Notes: generated from the sequence alone by a model not told the origin. Positions 39,401-51,048 are shown, numbered from the stretch's first letter. The stretch: 64,000 nt of DNA from Larus michahellis (GCF_964199755.1 NC_133914.1:930001-994000); one strand, 5' to 3'. Numbers and translations: made by a program.

Positions 39401-42400
39401 CGAAACGGGTTTCCTCATTTATTCAGCTATATGGAAATCAAAAACATTTCCAATACCCTGCGTATAATAACGTGGTCACAATTTCATTATGAGAAGCAAA
39501 TGAGTAAAATTACCATAGTTGAAAACCACAAAAGTCTTCAGTAAATTCCATCATCGCCTGTTATCTTAACACAGAATGAATTGCAAATGCACCAGGAAGA
39601 CTTACAGAGCCTCATCTGTCAACAAAACCCTCTTCTTAGCCTACGTGTCCAACACAAATCTCAATCTAGCTCCGATGTTAGACGCCTGGGAATAAAAGTC
39701 ACTGACTTGATGTATACTGTCGTGCCTTTATTTATTTATTTAAATCCAGCTTTTCCAGAATTGTAACAACTTCTTGTACCGTGGCTTAACAGCCTGATTC
39801 TGCTGGTAGCAGGAACATCTCAGCAGCGTGGAGAAACAAAAGGCTCTGCTCTAACTCACTTTCAGAAGGAACAAGCTGTCTTGTTTTAGCTAAGCATGTC
39901 TTTAGGAGAGAAAAGCCCCGTACGATTAACAACGTTTTAGGCAAAGAAGTAGATTTTCAGAGATTACGTTAAGTGGCAAGCCGTTAACACTCGAGAATCA
40001 ATATTTCTAAGCTCCCTAGAGGAGCAGGTGGATGTTACACCTTACGGAAGATGCAGCTCGCCAGATGTTCACTCCATGGCAGAAGGCGTAAACAATCCTC
40101 TCCCAGCCACCTCGAGTTCACAGCTGAGAGTGTAGGATGTTTACACGCGCTACAACATGGTGAATTCCCCCTTACACAGGTCTGCGTGATTCCCCCACGT
40201 TAAACGAGGGTTGCTCATGGGTTACCTTCAGTGTATCCGACTGGACAGGAAAAGAAAGGTTCACATTAAACCAGGTCAACGTATGTTGTCTAGATGGGCA
40301 CCGGGCCTGAGTAAGAGAGCCCTTTTGCTCAGATGCTAGTCTCTCAGAGGGACGGCAACTAAAGAACAGACTTACTATTGGGAGGTTTCTCAAAAGCCTA
40401 CCAGGAAATTACCCCCAAAGATTAAGCTGTTCACGGCTGGCTGTAATCAAGGAGTGACTTCTACGCCTGGCTCTCAGGGCAAACACTGGCACTATCCCAC
40501 GCTACTGCAAACCACTGCAATCAAACACTTGCAATACTGCCTACACATGGTAATTTGCTGATTATTCCTACTGGCTTCATCAAATCCTTTGGGGGAGGGA
40601 TTAATAACAAATTTAAAATACATATATACTCAACAGGACAGGTCTCCGGTTAACCATAAAAGCACACACACAGAAGACCTGCAGCTGTTTCTGTGAAGCC
40701 CGGTCCTTAGCCGTGTTGTTTCTAGAGCACTCCAATCTAGCTGAATCCTGAAACAACTACGGCAACCGAGTACTTCTGTACGTATCCATTCCAGGCTAAG
40801 TTGCTTTTGCTACAGGCAAAAATGGCTTTAAATTTAAATCTGCTTGAACTACGTTATATCGCACCGTTTGCCATCTTTTATTTTCAAGCCACAGCTTTAG
40901 TTACCAGAGCAACATAACAGTTGCGGTTTCACTCCCAGCTCTTCCACGTAACCAACACTAACCTGTCAAACAGTCCTTTCCGTGGTAGAGATAAAATACA
41001 GATTGCACCCCCAGCCAGAAAGTGCAGGCTGTCAGCCTATAGGCAGCTGCTTTTCAACGCTGTTGAATCAAAGGAGTATTTTCCACTGCAAAGTCCTAAC
41101 CCACATTGTTATTGGGCAGCTATTTCTCCATTAATCTTCCCGCGCCACAAGCAGTACTTCTGGTGACTCAGCAGTGTTCGCAGGCAGTGGATGTATCAGC
41201 GAGAGACAGATCTCTAAAGCCTGTTTCAATCCAAAACCCGACAGGGTTTCACTGCTGACGCTGTGCGACCCAAAAGACACAGCTCTGGGGTGATGTATCA
41301 TCAAGACACACCACCCCAGCAACCTATATGCATCTAACACCCTACTAAAATACCGCAGACACTCATTTGATTATAGAACTGGAATGTTCTGTAATCAGAA
41401 CATTCTGATGCCAATCAAAAAGCTCCAGCGAGGAAAAGATACGGGCAACGTTCTCCCTCCCAAACATGGAATACTTCTAAAAATAGCGCTACGAAGTAGA
41501 ATAACTGAATGAGGCACCTAGAAGAACGGAATTTGCAATGCCAGAATTAACCTGGGTTACTTCAGGCTGCAGCCAACTCGTTTCGGCTTATCAGGCTGAC
41601 CCAACTGAAACGCGGGCTTTCTTCCCCCCAGCTGGGCAAAGCACCGAGAGCGGCTGCGCAACCTCCTCCTTTGTCTTTTTATTTAATATTGAACTAGTGA
41701 TCTTTGGACAGATCATCTCTGCTGCACTGCTGCGGGGATAAAGCAGGGAGCTCAGGGAAGGGATGGAAGGAGCCGTGCCGCGCTCCCAGGTGTGATGCTC
41801 ACCGTGCGTACAGAATACAGAGTTCCCAGCACACCTGTAAGGAAGCCTTGGGATGCTGCTAATTTTAACCGTAGCAGACTGCAGCAGTAGGAATGGACTC
41901 TCCGGCACATACTGTGACACTTAAAGGTATTTTCCTCATTGACTAGAAAGTTATGCTGCTTCTGGAAATCAGGATGAGAGGTTAAACTGAACTCAGGACA
42001 TCTGAAAGGATGAAGCCTGTATTTCCTCCCTTTGGCTATCGCTTCCGTAGCACCACGAGGGCTTTGCATGTTTTCCAGACTTATATTGAAATACGAAAAA
42101 AACCACCCCAACATGTCAAAGAAAAACTTCCAAGTAAAACACTTGCCAGAAAGATGTTTTAAAGTATGCCAGCCTCTCCAGTTGCACTCACCAGAGAAGC
42201 TATTTTAATGCTTAATCCATGTTGGATTTTTTCAAAGGCTAACCCACTGCAAACCCTCAAAAGTATCAGGAAAAAAAAACAACAAACCAGCTGAAGGAAT
42301 TGTTGTAAATCATTATAAACTACTGAAAAAATTTACTGTTCAAGAGAACAAATTGGTCCAGCTGAGTCCTGGGCAATGATTCCAGGAGTTGCTGAAGAAG

Positions 42401-45400
42401 GTGCAGCAGTGTCCAAGCGGAGTTGTTCCCTAGAAGAAGCGTATTGATGGTAGCTCAGCCACGTTATCTACTTGTAACGAAGAGAGATAAGCAATTACCG
42501 AACCGGTGAAAAGCAAAGACCAAAGCTTTGGACAGCAAAACATCGAGCTTTTACGTGGAAGAGAGAAATCAGTCTACCAGGAGCTGGATCCGTTTCTTCG
42601 TGCGTTTGAAGCGGCAAGACTGAGCTTCAGCCACACCTCATGGCGTCTTCAGCCCCGTTTCACACACGGAGGGAAACAAGCGGTTTGTAAAACACAAGCA
42701 GCCTGTTAAGTTTGAAAGATGTTGTGCTCAGAGGACCGCAGCAGCCTGCTGCTGTAAACATCCGACTGAAAGCTCCGTCTAACACCTTACAGCTTCCAGT
42801 CAAGGATGTTTACAGTAGCAATGACTGCCCCAAAGGACGCAGGAGGTGGTACAAGCAAAGAAGGCGGTTTCTCCCGTCACAAGTCAAAGGATGCAGATGC
42901 AGCACATTTTTTAAAGTTAAATTTTTAGCATTGGCCGCTTTTGGTATCAGAGCTATTTAGCAATGTCTTTATCACTGAAGTAAATCCACAAGTCAGACTG
43001 CTGTAAATCTCCCCTCAAGCCCTATTTCCATTAAAAAAATAAATTTAAGAACCTGAAAATCACTGTAAATAAACATGCAAAAGAGAGAGGCACAAATCTC
43101 ATGTGTAAGTCTGATTCTGTATTGCTTCTATCAACTTTATTTTAATTAGGGACCGAAATCACACCAAGGAAAGGACAGACGATAAGGCAATCATTTTTAT
43201 GTCTTACCTGCCGCTTCGGAGGCTTCAGTTCATCCCTTGGAACAATATCGATGAGAAAGTCAAATTGATCAAACTTTGTAATTGCCATGGCAATGTCATT
43301 CCTCTACAACAACAAAAAGAGAAAACCGTTCTTCAGCTTTAGAAGTCTGTTTTGCCACTGGATAAATAAAGTTCGAGCTTTTCAACTGAGTCAAGCGAGG
43401 ATGTCTTTTCCAGATCCCAAGTGCTCAAGCCGGGTGCCAACCCCACTGCCTTGTGCCATGTGAGGCCTCCAAGACGCGTGATAAGGTGCGTGATAAGGTG
43501 CGTGATAAGGTGCTTATCAAACTCAGGCTTCTACGGTCACCTGCGCACCCACCCGGCCTCATCAGCCTTTCCACAACGGTACCGCTGTAACACGCCGCAG
43601 AGGGCTCATGACGATCACCATAGGCTTTTAGCACATTTAAAAAAAAGAAATTCTTCTAAAAAAACAACAACAAAAAAATAAAAATCCCAAAGCTATCTGA
43701 AAAGAAGCTTTGCAGAAAGGTGAGGATCCTCCGTGTATTAGTAGCAACGTATGCAGAATCTATGAGTTGGGGATGGGATTAAAAAAAAAAAAAGAAAAAA
43801 AAAGTATCACAGGATCTTATTCAGGGCAGGGGAATCCCAAGAGATCCTGAGAGAACAAGCTTCAGCATGTGGAAGGGCAAAACAATTAAAAGAAAGCACA
43901 AAGATTAAAACATATACTCAGCAAACTGGCCAAACATGTAACAGAAAATGGATGTGCAAGAGCCAACGAGCTTCTAAGAAAAACTGGCAAGGTATCCGCT
44001 CAAAATGGCTTATAACTTTACTTTTATACCTTGCCTGAAAAAGAAATCCAAAGAACAGCATTACGTCAAAGCAGTAAAAACCTGAATAAAGAGTTACCCG
44101 GCAGTAAGTCATCACTGAAATGTATTTGCTTAAGATCCGAAACACGATAAAAAAGCTGAATTTCTTTAAAAAAAAAGAAAAAAAAAAGAAAAAAAATAAG
44201 TACTCTTTCATTTTAGAATCCTTGCAAGCCATCTTAAAGAGCAGGGCTAATTCAAGAAGTTATTAAAAGCCTCATTCTCATTAGCTGAAGATAAATTTGT
44301 AAAGCATATATATGAACAAGATTTGTGACAAAGATGCCTACGCTGCCGAATGAGTAGGTAAAACGTACCAGACCATCAGTCCTCTCATTTCAGGCTAGTT
44401 GACGCTTCTAAACCTTACACCGTCTTGGCATTTAATTGCCAAACAAGGATCACGTAGAAAGCATGAGGGAGACAGTTAGCAGGCTGAATACGTTATAAAA
44501 GTATCTTCACCGGGAAGAAAACTTTTACTGGACAGAGGTATCTGGTATTTCATTCTCTCTGCTGAGGACTGGGTTCAATCCATTCTCCTCAGGAATAGAC
44601 TTCCATAACTCAACCCTCTCCACTGGAAATTTTCCCCCCGAATACTCGCTGAGCCGAGCCTGCGTTTCTGCAGCTGCTCCGGGACGGCAGCTGCCGGGGA
44701 AGGCACGGCACTCAGAAATAAAACCCAAGTCAATTCAAGGTCTTATACGTTAGGATCAGGATTTAAGTGGGATTCTGAAATAAACGGACCCATCCGAGCT
44801 TGAAAACTGTTACCAGGACATGCCCGAGTCAGCACTTGTGCTTATGAAGCGTCTTATTCATGGAATTTATAGCAAATACATCCTTCTCCCAGTAACTGCA
44901 TTAAAACCTGGGTGAAGCGAGTAGCATCACGCAATTCAGCGGGGACCGAGTGGCAGGGTGCCCACCCAATTTAGCAGCTTTGGAGTGCAGTCAGACGGGT
45001 CTCCCTGCCCCTACAGCAATCTCTGCGCCCGCGTACAGGAGAGCGGACATCACGGTCCTTACCGCCACAGTCTCCCACCTCTGATCTGAGCGCCTGAACT
45101 GACGGTCATCATCATTTCAAGTAGTTCTGGTCGACACATGAGACTAGAAGTCAGTGCCATTTTTTTTCCCCCCATAAAAAGACCCTGAAGAGTTACAGCT
45201 TGCTCTTGAATCGCTGAGTGACTACAATCGAGGGCCTCTCAACCCAGAAGAAACAGTAATCTGTTCTGGAGGAGGGTATTTTTGTTTTCATCTCTACACA
45301 TTTATCGACACAAACTGCCACCTACAAGCTTACATTAGAACTACGACTCAGAACCAAATCAGCTGGAAGTTGAACAGCTACAGCTATCCCGAGTGCTCCA

Positions 45401-48400
45401 GCAGGTGACAATTAGCCGACAGCTGCAGCTTTGGGGTTTTATTTGGGTTTGTTTTTTTTTGGGGTGGTGGGGTGGGTTGTGTTTTGTTTTTTTGAAAACA
45501 AATGAAGAAAAAAAAGCATTTCAGTCGCCCAGTTCCACTGCGCGTTGTGCTTTGTACACAGGTTTGTAGAGATAAACACAGGTACTAAAGTTACTGTCTA
45601 CAAAACATGCCTTATATTATGGAAACAGAGTTGGAAACAGTTTCTGAAGCAGCTGAAGGCCAGGTAGGAGCAGCTCCGTTACCTGCAGAGTCCTGCGCTT
45701 GTTGTCTTCTGTGTGTATCCAGGCTCGCAAAGTCAATTCTGTTATGAATATCTGAGCTGCCTTGGCGAACAACACGGGAGCTTCTGCACTGATCATCTGC
45801 AATCAGATTTACGATTTATTTTTTTTTTTAAGTTTTACCATTAGTATTCTAATACTGCAAAGCTGTAGTCAGAGCAACTTTATCACGTTAGTCGAATCTG
45901 AGTGGCTGCATTGTTTAACAGTGAAGTTGAGGGAATTTCCACATCATCCCTGGGTGTGACAGTCCAAAGAGCTACCAGCCTCAAGTTAAACACAGCGTTA
46001 CGAGTATTGCGCATCTAAAATCTGTCTCGAAAGTCTGTTGCCTCCACGACTAGTCAGGTGTCAACTCCATGCTCCATGGATTATGGCGGGCCAGTAAACG
46101 GCACCAGGGCACATCCATCTCCGGGGTGTTAACCAGCAGCTTCTCCCGGCAGCGCCCTGACACGCGCATAAACCATTTGGAAACTGAAGGGGACAGGGTG
46201 AGGGCTCGTTTTAAAAACCTGGCGCTTACTTTATCGTTGTAACATTTATATAATTTGAAATGAATGATGAAATTGCAAAGGAGGTTTGGAGGCCTGAGAA
46301 AGACTCTGCCTCACCAAATTCCTTTTCCTTAAAAAGTATCTAGCTCAAGTTTTACTCAAATTAAGCAGTTTGACTATTAGCCGGCTTGGCATTAATGCTT
46401 ACTAGTACAGCCTTCTCCTTGTTAAACAACGTTCCAGGAAGGCCAGAGACTTCCCTCCCGCCCTTAAATCTCACCTTCCCCTTCATCAGCAAAAAAAAAT
46501 AAAAATCGGCACTCACTCGGTTCAGCCACTGAACCGGGAGCCCAGAGGGCTGGGGTCGCTCCCCTGCCAGGCTGGATGAATCGCTGCCTTGTGTGGGAAG
46601 ACAACACACACCTTTTTCAGGATCTCATTTAGCTGTGAAAAGTTGTCCTAACAGAAGGACGGTGTCACATTGAGAAAAAGAAGAAAGCGCAAGCCCTTCT
46701 CTTTCCTCTTAGGGGTTAAGTGTCTGACAGTTTTCCGCCTTAAAAAAGCAGGAGGACTGGAGCAGCGCAGGAGTCAAACCTGACAGGTGATTCCCTTCTC
46801 TTTCCTCTTATGTCACTAAGTTTTCATCAGCCAACTCATGTATTACCATCATCGTCAAGGGGTCAGCTCAAACACCGCCATCAAACCCACGTTTATCTGC
46901 CTCAATTATTACTTATTTTTTCCATAAAACTCAAAATAACGTAGCACCCTTTGAAGTGACATCGCTCTTCATACTCAACACTCTAGAGATTTGTGAAAGG
47001 CAGAGCAGAGAGAAACAAGGAGGGAACACGAGAAAAGGCAATTAAGCCCTAGAAAAAACCCCCAGGAAATACAGAATTAGGGAGTACACTGGTATTTACC
47101 AGAAGGCAGCAAAACTGCAAAAGTCTTCAGCAAAGATCCCAAATGATTTTGCTTTCCCAGCTCAGTTTAATTATACAAGGCCAGCTAATATTGCATTCAA
47201 GGCAACTGTTGAAACGTGCTTTAAAAATAAACAATGATAATAATAAGTAATGAATTGCAAGGAATTATAGCTACAATATCCACCAAAAGGATCATCAACA
47301 CTTAAGAAAACCCCCGTGAGCGTACCTTCACGTCTTCATCTAGTTTCATTATCTTCTTAATACGAGCCAGAGGGAGTTCTTGAACTCTGAAATCTTTCTG
47401 CAGAGAGATTCAATTTGAGAGAGTCTTTACTGATACTTAACTGCAAACAAAGGTAAGACAAGAAACGTTAGAAGTCACTATTGTCTGGAACTAAACTGGC
47501 TAAAATTCCATTTAGAAAAATAACTCATTTTCTTTGAGGTATGGCAGCTTCTCCTCAGGCCCGAGAATTCCAGTGGGCTTTTCTGTATTTTATACCGGTA
47601 GAATTCTACTTGAATCTTCCATCAGACACTTGTATCTACCACTTCACCTCAAAGTGGAAGGCATTCTGCAGAACAGAACGTTTCTGACGGTACACATTTC
47701 TGCATCTATTTATATTTGCAGGGACTAATTCAATTAGCTGTCTTGGGATCCAGAAACCATTGGAATTTACAAAAAGTCACAAGAGAAAATGAAGGCAAAC
47801 GAGCCATGGGGGGCCACAGGATGAAACCTTCTTCGCTTTATTTGTACTTCCCTGTTGCCCGATACCAATTTTGGTGTTAGAAACCTCGCGAGAATCTCGT
47901 TCAAAAAAAAAATAATCTCTTCTATGATGGATTTCACTATTTTCCAGCAAAGAGAACTGCTGACTCAAAATGGTGAAATGATGGTTTAGGGGAGAGCGAG
48001 CGAGCGCTGTCACCCGGCCTGAGCAGAGCCTCACCACCACCAGCGGTCTCCCTTCTCTGAGGGTAGAAAGAGGAATAAAAAAAATATAAATCCAAAATAT
48101 GTTGCTACCAGGAGCCTCTTAAAAAGGGAGAAAAGCTGAGGCTACATCCCATTGCATTAGGAATGCAGAATCCCTACCCACAAAGGGCTGCTAGAAAAAA
48201 AAAAAAAAAAAAAAAAAGTCTTCCCTTCTTCACAAAAATGTCATAAAAAAAAATAAAATCAAAGGAACCTCATTTCTCTAGGGATGAAGGCGCTGCAAGA
48301 CATTTTAGTGAAACAAAAGGGGGGAAAAAAAGCTGAAAATGCTATTTTCTGTTGAAGGAAAATACGGAAGTTGTGCCTGGTCCAGCCAGCGCTCCAGCAG

Positions 48401-51040
48401 GGGGCATTTTATTTAATTCGTATATAAAAATTTTATGTCTATTTATATACATTATTTTATATGCGCATATACTTTAAAGCGCTCCATGCCCTCATTCTGT
48501 AGAGAAACATGAATGAGGTGCTCCTGGTGCTCCTAGTAATGTGCTGCAGAGGAGAACGGATCTGGAGGAGCGCCGAGGGCTGCCGCGTCCCGCTGCAGAA
48601 GGAAGGGTCAGTTTGGAAGGGTTTGGGCAGTGGGAGAAGGGGGCAGGCAGGGCTGGGACCCGGGCCTGAACACACGATGAGCTCAGGGTGACATTGCCAA
48701 CCAGTAACTGCCACATAAACAAGTTACAGGGTTGCTAGGGCATGAAAAAATATCCCAAAGGTGTTTTTTGAGTTTGTTTTTATTTGAGGGTTTGTTTTTT
48801 TTTTTTTTTAAAAAAGCTCATTCCTTTTTAAAGAGCCTCCTGAGCTTTGAGTAAGGCTCAAAGGAAGTTGAGGACAAAATTTCTAATTTGTGAAACCCCT
48901 AACAGTCTTAAGTATCTTAACTGCTATGAACAGCAGAACTGCAAGTAGACACGCATAGGTACAGCTATTAAAATCTTTAGAGAAGAGACAGTGGGAGAAA
49001 TTACCAAAAATTAAAGCTCCTTTATTCCTTTAAGGCAGACAGGCAAACGTCACATAAATCAAAATTAATACGCAAGAAGCATGGTGAAGGGAAGCATGAC
49101 CACTACTGGCTACTACCCAGCAGAACAAGCTTTAGACACCAATTCTTCATCTTTTCTTTTTTCCAAATTAGGTCTCAATGTTTTCACAGGCCTCTTCTCG
49201 CTCCGTGTGGAGCTCAAACGCGAGTTCCAGCCTAGTCCTGCTCCCTGTTCCTCCCAGAAAGGGAGACCTTTCTGTTATCCAGGGCAGAGCGCGAGGAGCT
49301 CTGCTTCGTTCTTCTAAAGCAGCTCCCTTGGTGTTTTCACCCTGAATTTTAGCTACTGGTGGCATGTGGCAAACCCACCAGAGCAGGCAGAGCGCGCCCT
49401 GGAAAGCGGGCAACCAAAGCAGGCTTTCCACCAAACAGCGGCTCTGGCCTCCGCTATGGATACTTACGTCCGCATCCACGGGAGCGCTTCCAGTAAGATG
49501 CACAATTCAATTTCAGGATTTGATTACGCAGGAGACAACCGCACGGGAATGTTTTGCGGGTATCCCTTTCCCTTTCCAACCCCCTTCACTGTCCTCAGTT
49601 AAATTTTCAATGACTTACTAGCTTGCAATGCAATAAATAGATTCATACGAAGTTAAAAATTAAGCTGCCCATACTTGATAAGCCGCAGAATAAACCCCTT
49701 TCATGTGGAGATGAAGACAAACTACAGCTCTTGAACACAAGAATTCACTGCGCTGAAAGAGGAAAGTAATTAGTTCTGGTTATGCATACAAATTTCTACA
49801 TCTGTTTCTTTAATCAACTATCTGCACGCAGGCTGAAAAAGCAGCTTATCTTCATGCTACTGGGTTGGAGTTTTCACTTTGAACAGCCCGTCTTTGACTG
49901 GAGTTCCTGTGTTTTCGGGTACATTAAAAGCACAGGAGTGTGCTTTCAGGACCACTGTATCACAGTCATCCATCAATCTCTCTTGAAAAGCCATTTTTAT
50001 TATATGCCCTTGTTCTCAGGCACATCTCTTTTGGGGATGGAAAAAAATAGAAGCTACTTAGTCCAATTCTTATTCTCAGCCTATACAGGATTTTTTTAAT
50101 CAAATGCCTTTAAATTAATAAAGCATGTGATAATGATGCACTTGGCATTCAAGTGATTTTCAAAACTTCAGGCTTGTCAAAGGAGACGGTTCTGAAAGAG
50201 GGCATAATAGTCCTATACAGAAGACTAAAGCCAAAAATTCATTCACAAAATTGTAACTGTTTGCCAATAGCCAGGTGTTGGAACGATGAAGGGGGAAGAG
50301 ACTAAGTCCCGTTTCGAACAGTGACATCTCCCAGGGTGTACTGATGTGGCTTGTCCTTTGGTGCGGGTAAGGGTTTCCTCACACGCTGCTCACACATTTT
50401 GTATTTCAGAATTGGAACAGCAGTTAAACAGCCCACATAGTACAACGTGAGGTATATTCTCAAATCCCTCAATCTTCTGTTAACTAAAAGAGCTTGTGGC
50501 AGCTACACTTATACCTGTAGCTATTTTAAAATCGCATCCCTTTCCCCCCCAAACAGAAGATAGTTCCTCTGCCATTCTCTAGAAAGCAGCCACGGTCATC
50601 ATTTCACCTGTTAAAAGAACCTTTGAGTCAACTTTGTCCTCTTGTTTAGTCCAGAAAGAGCTGAAGGTGTGACTATTATATCTCACTGTGCTATGAATCA
50701 GCCGCGTTCAGTTTATATCTCAAGTTTTGGCAGTTGTAGCCAACAGTCAAAAGCCTGGCTGAATGATTATTTATCAGCTCTTAAGGCCACCTTGCAGGCT
50801 GTAAACAGCCGACTCTACTGGATCTCATAAGCAGCAGGAATTTGTTCAAGCTGAGGTTTATCTTGCCAGCAGACGTTACCAGGCACTTTCCACTGTCAGT
50901 TCTTCAGAAATAACACAGCCCACGAGGACACTCACCACCGTGAGATTGCGTATCTCCTCCATGACTCGCGGCCAGAAGGACTGGAGGCTTTGCTGGGCAT
51001 CGCTGTTGCTAGCTGTGCCGAAGCCACCATCCGTGGACAT
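33363..51040 (-). CDS. NFYC: NFYC, nuclear transcription factor Y subunit gamma (complete coding sequence)
   Basis: Nine coding exons: 50936-51040, 47326-47397, 45683-45796, 43208-43303, 39067-39240, 38574-38732, 34842-34949, 34041-34100, 33363-33482. All have GT-AG borders and phase 0, giving 335 residues, the length of the main mammalian isoform. Residues about 42-125 form the histone fold ([60 protein letters not shown]). It dimerises with NF-YB; the pair then recruits NF-YA to bind CCAAT boxes in promoters. The rest is a Gln-rich transactivation region ([33 protein letters not shown]) ending [10 protein letters not shown]. The ATG opens MSTDGGFG as in the family. The 5' noncoding exon lies beyond the right edge. 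Intron 5 hosts mir-30e and mir-30c-1. Confidence 0.98.
33483..34040 (-). other. NFYC: NFYC intron 9
   Basis: 558 bases, with a C/A homopolymer junction near 33641-33663. Nothing else is recognised. Confidence 0.8.
34041..34100 (-). CDS. NFYC: NFYC exon 9
   Basis: 60 nt encoding [20 protein letters not shown]. Acceptor TTGCAG, donor GACAG/GTAAGA. Confidence 0.97.
34101..34841 (-). other. NFYC: NFYC intron 8
   Basis: 741 bases with a short CA microsatellite at about 34627-34648. Nothing else is recognised. Confidence 0.8.
34842..34949 (-). CDS. NFYC: NFYC exon 8
   Basis: 108 nt encoding [20 protein letters not shown] and [16 protein letters not shown]. Acceptor CTCCAG, donor AGCAG/GTAGGC. 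Confidence 0.97.
34950..38573 (-). other. NFYC: NFYC intron 7
   Basis: 3.6 kb of AT-rich intronic DNA without a recognisable gene, RNA hairpin or mobile element. Confidence 0.7.
38574..38732 (-). CDS. NFYC: NFYC exon 7 (Gln-rich region)
   Basis: 159 nt encoding [40 protein letters not shown] and [13 protein letters not shown]. Acceptor ATGCAG, donor CCCG/GTAAGA. Confidence 0.97.
38733..39066 (-). other. NFYC: NFYC intron 6
   Basis: 334 bases between two Gln-rich exons; nothing recognised. Confidence 0.8.
39067..39240 (-). CDS. NFYC: NFYC exon 6 (Gln-rich region)
   Basis: 174 nt encoding [40 protein letters not shown] and [18 protein letters not shown]. Acceptor CCGCAG, donor GGCAG/GTGAGC. 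Confidence 0.97.
40073..40161 (-). ncRNA. MIR30C1: mir-30c-1 precursor
   Basis: An 89-nt hairpin in the same intron, about 2.6 kb downstream of mir-30e. The 5p arm (40123-40145) begins TGTAAACATCCTACAC and matches mature miR-30c across 23 nt. The 3p arm (40085-40106) starts CTGGGAGAGGATTG and differs from the human 3p at two positions by my recollection. The flanks ACCATG and CCATGGA agree with the mammalian precursor ends. Confidence 0.96.
42739..42830 (-). ncRNA. MIR30E: mir-30e precursor
   Basis: A 92-nt hairpin in NFYC intron 5, sense to the host. The 5p arm (42793-42814) begins TGTAAACATCCTTGAC and matches mature miR-30e-5p across 22 nt. The 3p arm (42751-42772) begins CTTTCAGTCGGATG and matches miR-30e-3p. 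The arms pair around an AGCTGTAAGGTGTT-type loop, and the basal flanks (GGGCAGTC, GCAGGCTG) also follow the mammalian precursor. The miR-30 family tunes differentiation, autophagy and p53-pathway genes post-transcriptionally. It is processed from the NFYC primary transcript or a shared intronic one. Confidence 0.97.
43208..43303 (-). CDS. NFYC: NFYC exon 5 (histone fold end)
   Basis: 96 nt encoding [20 protein letters not shown] and [12 protein letters not shown]. Acceptor TTGTAG, donor GGCAG/GTAAGA. Confidence 0.98.
43304..45682 (-). other. NFYC: NFYC intron 4
   Basis: 2.4 kb with a GATA-motif cluster at 43477-43519, A-rich tracts near 43780-43800 and 44165-44199, and a G/T-rich stretch at 45431-45495. 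Confidence 0.75.
43477..43519. promoter_or_regulatory. Cluster of four GATA-binding motifs
   Basis: A 12-base unit CGTGATAAGGTG is repeated three times (43477-43512). Each copy contains the consensus TGATAAG (43479, 43491, 43503). A reverse copy, CTTATCA, follows at 43513-43519. It sits in NFYC intron 4, about 0.65 kb upstream of mir-30e on the transcribed strand. Function is inferred from motif density only. Confidence 0.45.
45683..45796 (-). CDS. NFYC: NFYC exon 4 (histone fold core)
   Basis: 114 nt encoding [20 protein letters not shown] and [18 protein letters not shown], identical in pattern to vertebrate NF-YC. Acceptor TTGCAG, donor TGCAG/GTAACG. Confidence 0.98.
45797..47325 (-). other. 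NFYC: NFYC intron 3
   Basis: 1.5 kb. It contains an 18-base direct repeat (46694-46711 and 46793-46810) and nothing else recognised. Confidence 0.75.
47326..47397 (-). CDS. NFYC: NFYC exon 3 (histone fold start)
   Basis: 72 nt encoding [20 protein letters not shown] then EDVK. Acceptor TCTGCAG, donor GAAG/GTACGC. Confidence 0.97.
47398..50935 (-). other. NFYC: NFYC intron 2
   Basis: 3.5 kb of AT-rich DNA with an A23 homopolymer at 48195-48217 and a T run near 48790-48809. No gene seen. Confidence 0.7.
48195..48217. repeat. A23 homopolymer
   Basis: An uninterrupted A run in NFYC intron 2. Confidence 0.95.
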
Positions 51041-51048
51041 TCTGGTAG
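50936..51048 (-). CDS. NFYC: NFYC first coding exon (residues 1-35)
   Basis: Coding 50936-51040, encoding [20 protein letters not shown] and [15 protein letters not shown]. The acceptor is taken as TTTCTCCCAG, so 51041-51048 is 5' UTR; a second AG at 51042-51043 is an alternative. Donor GGTG/GTGAGT. Confidence 0.95.

Larger units (their letters stand above)
39241..43207 (-). other. NFYC: NFYC intron 5 (microRNA host intron)
   Basis: 4.0 kb containing mir-30e and mir-30c-1 in sense orientation. A perfect 10-base-arm inverted repeat lies between them at 41382-41405. No further exon was found. Confidence 0.85.
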
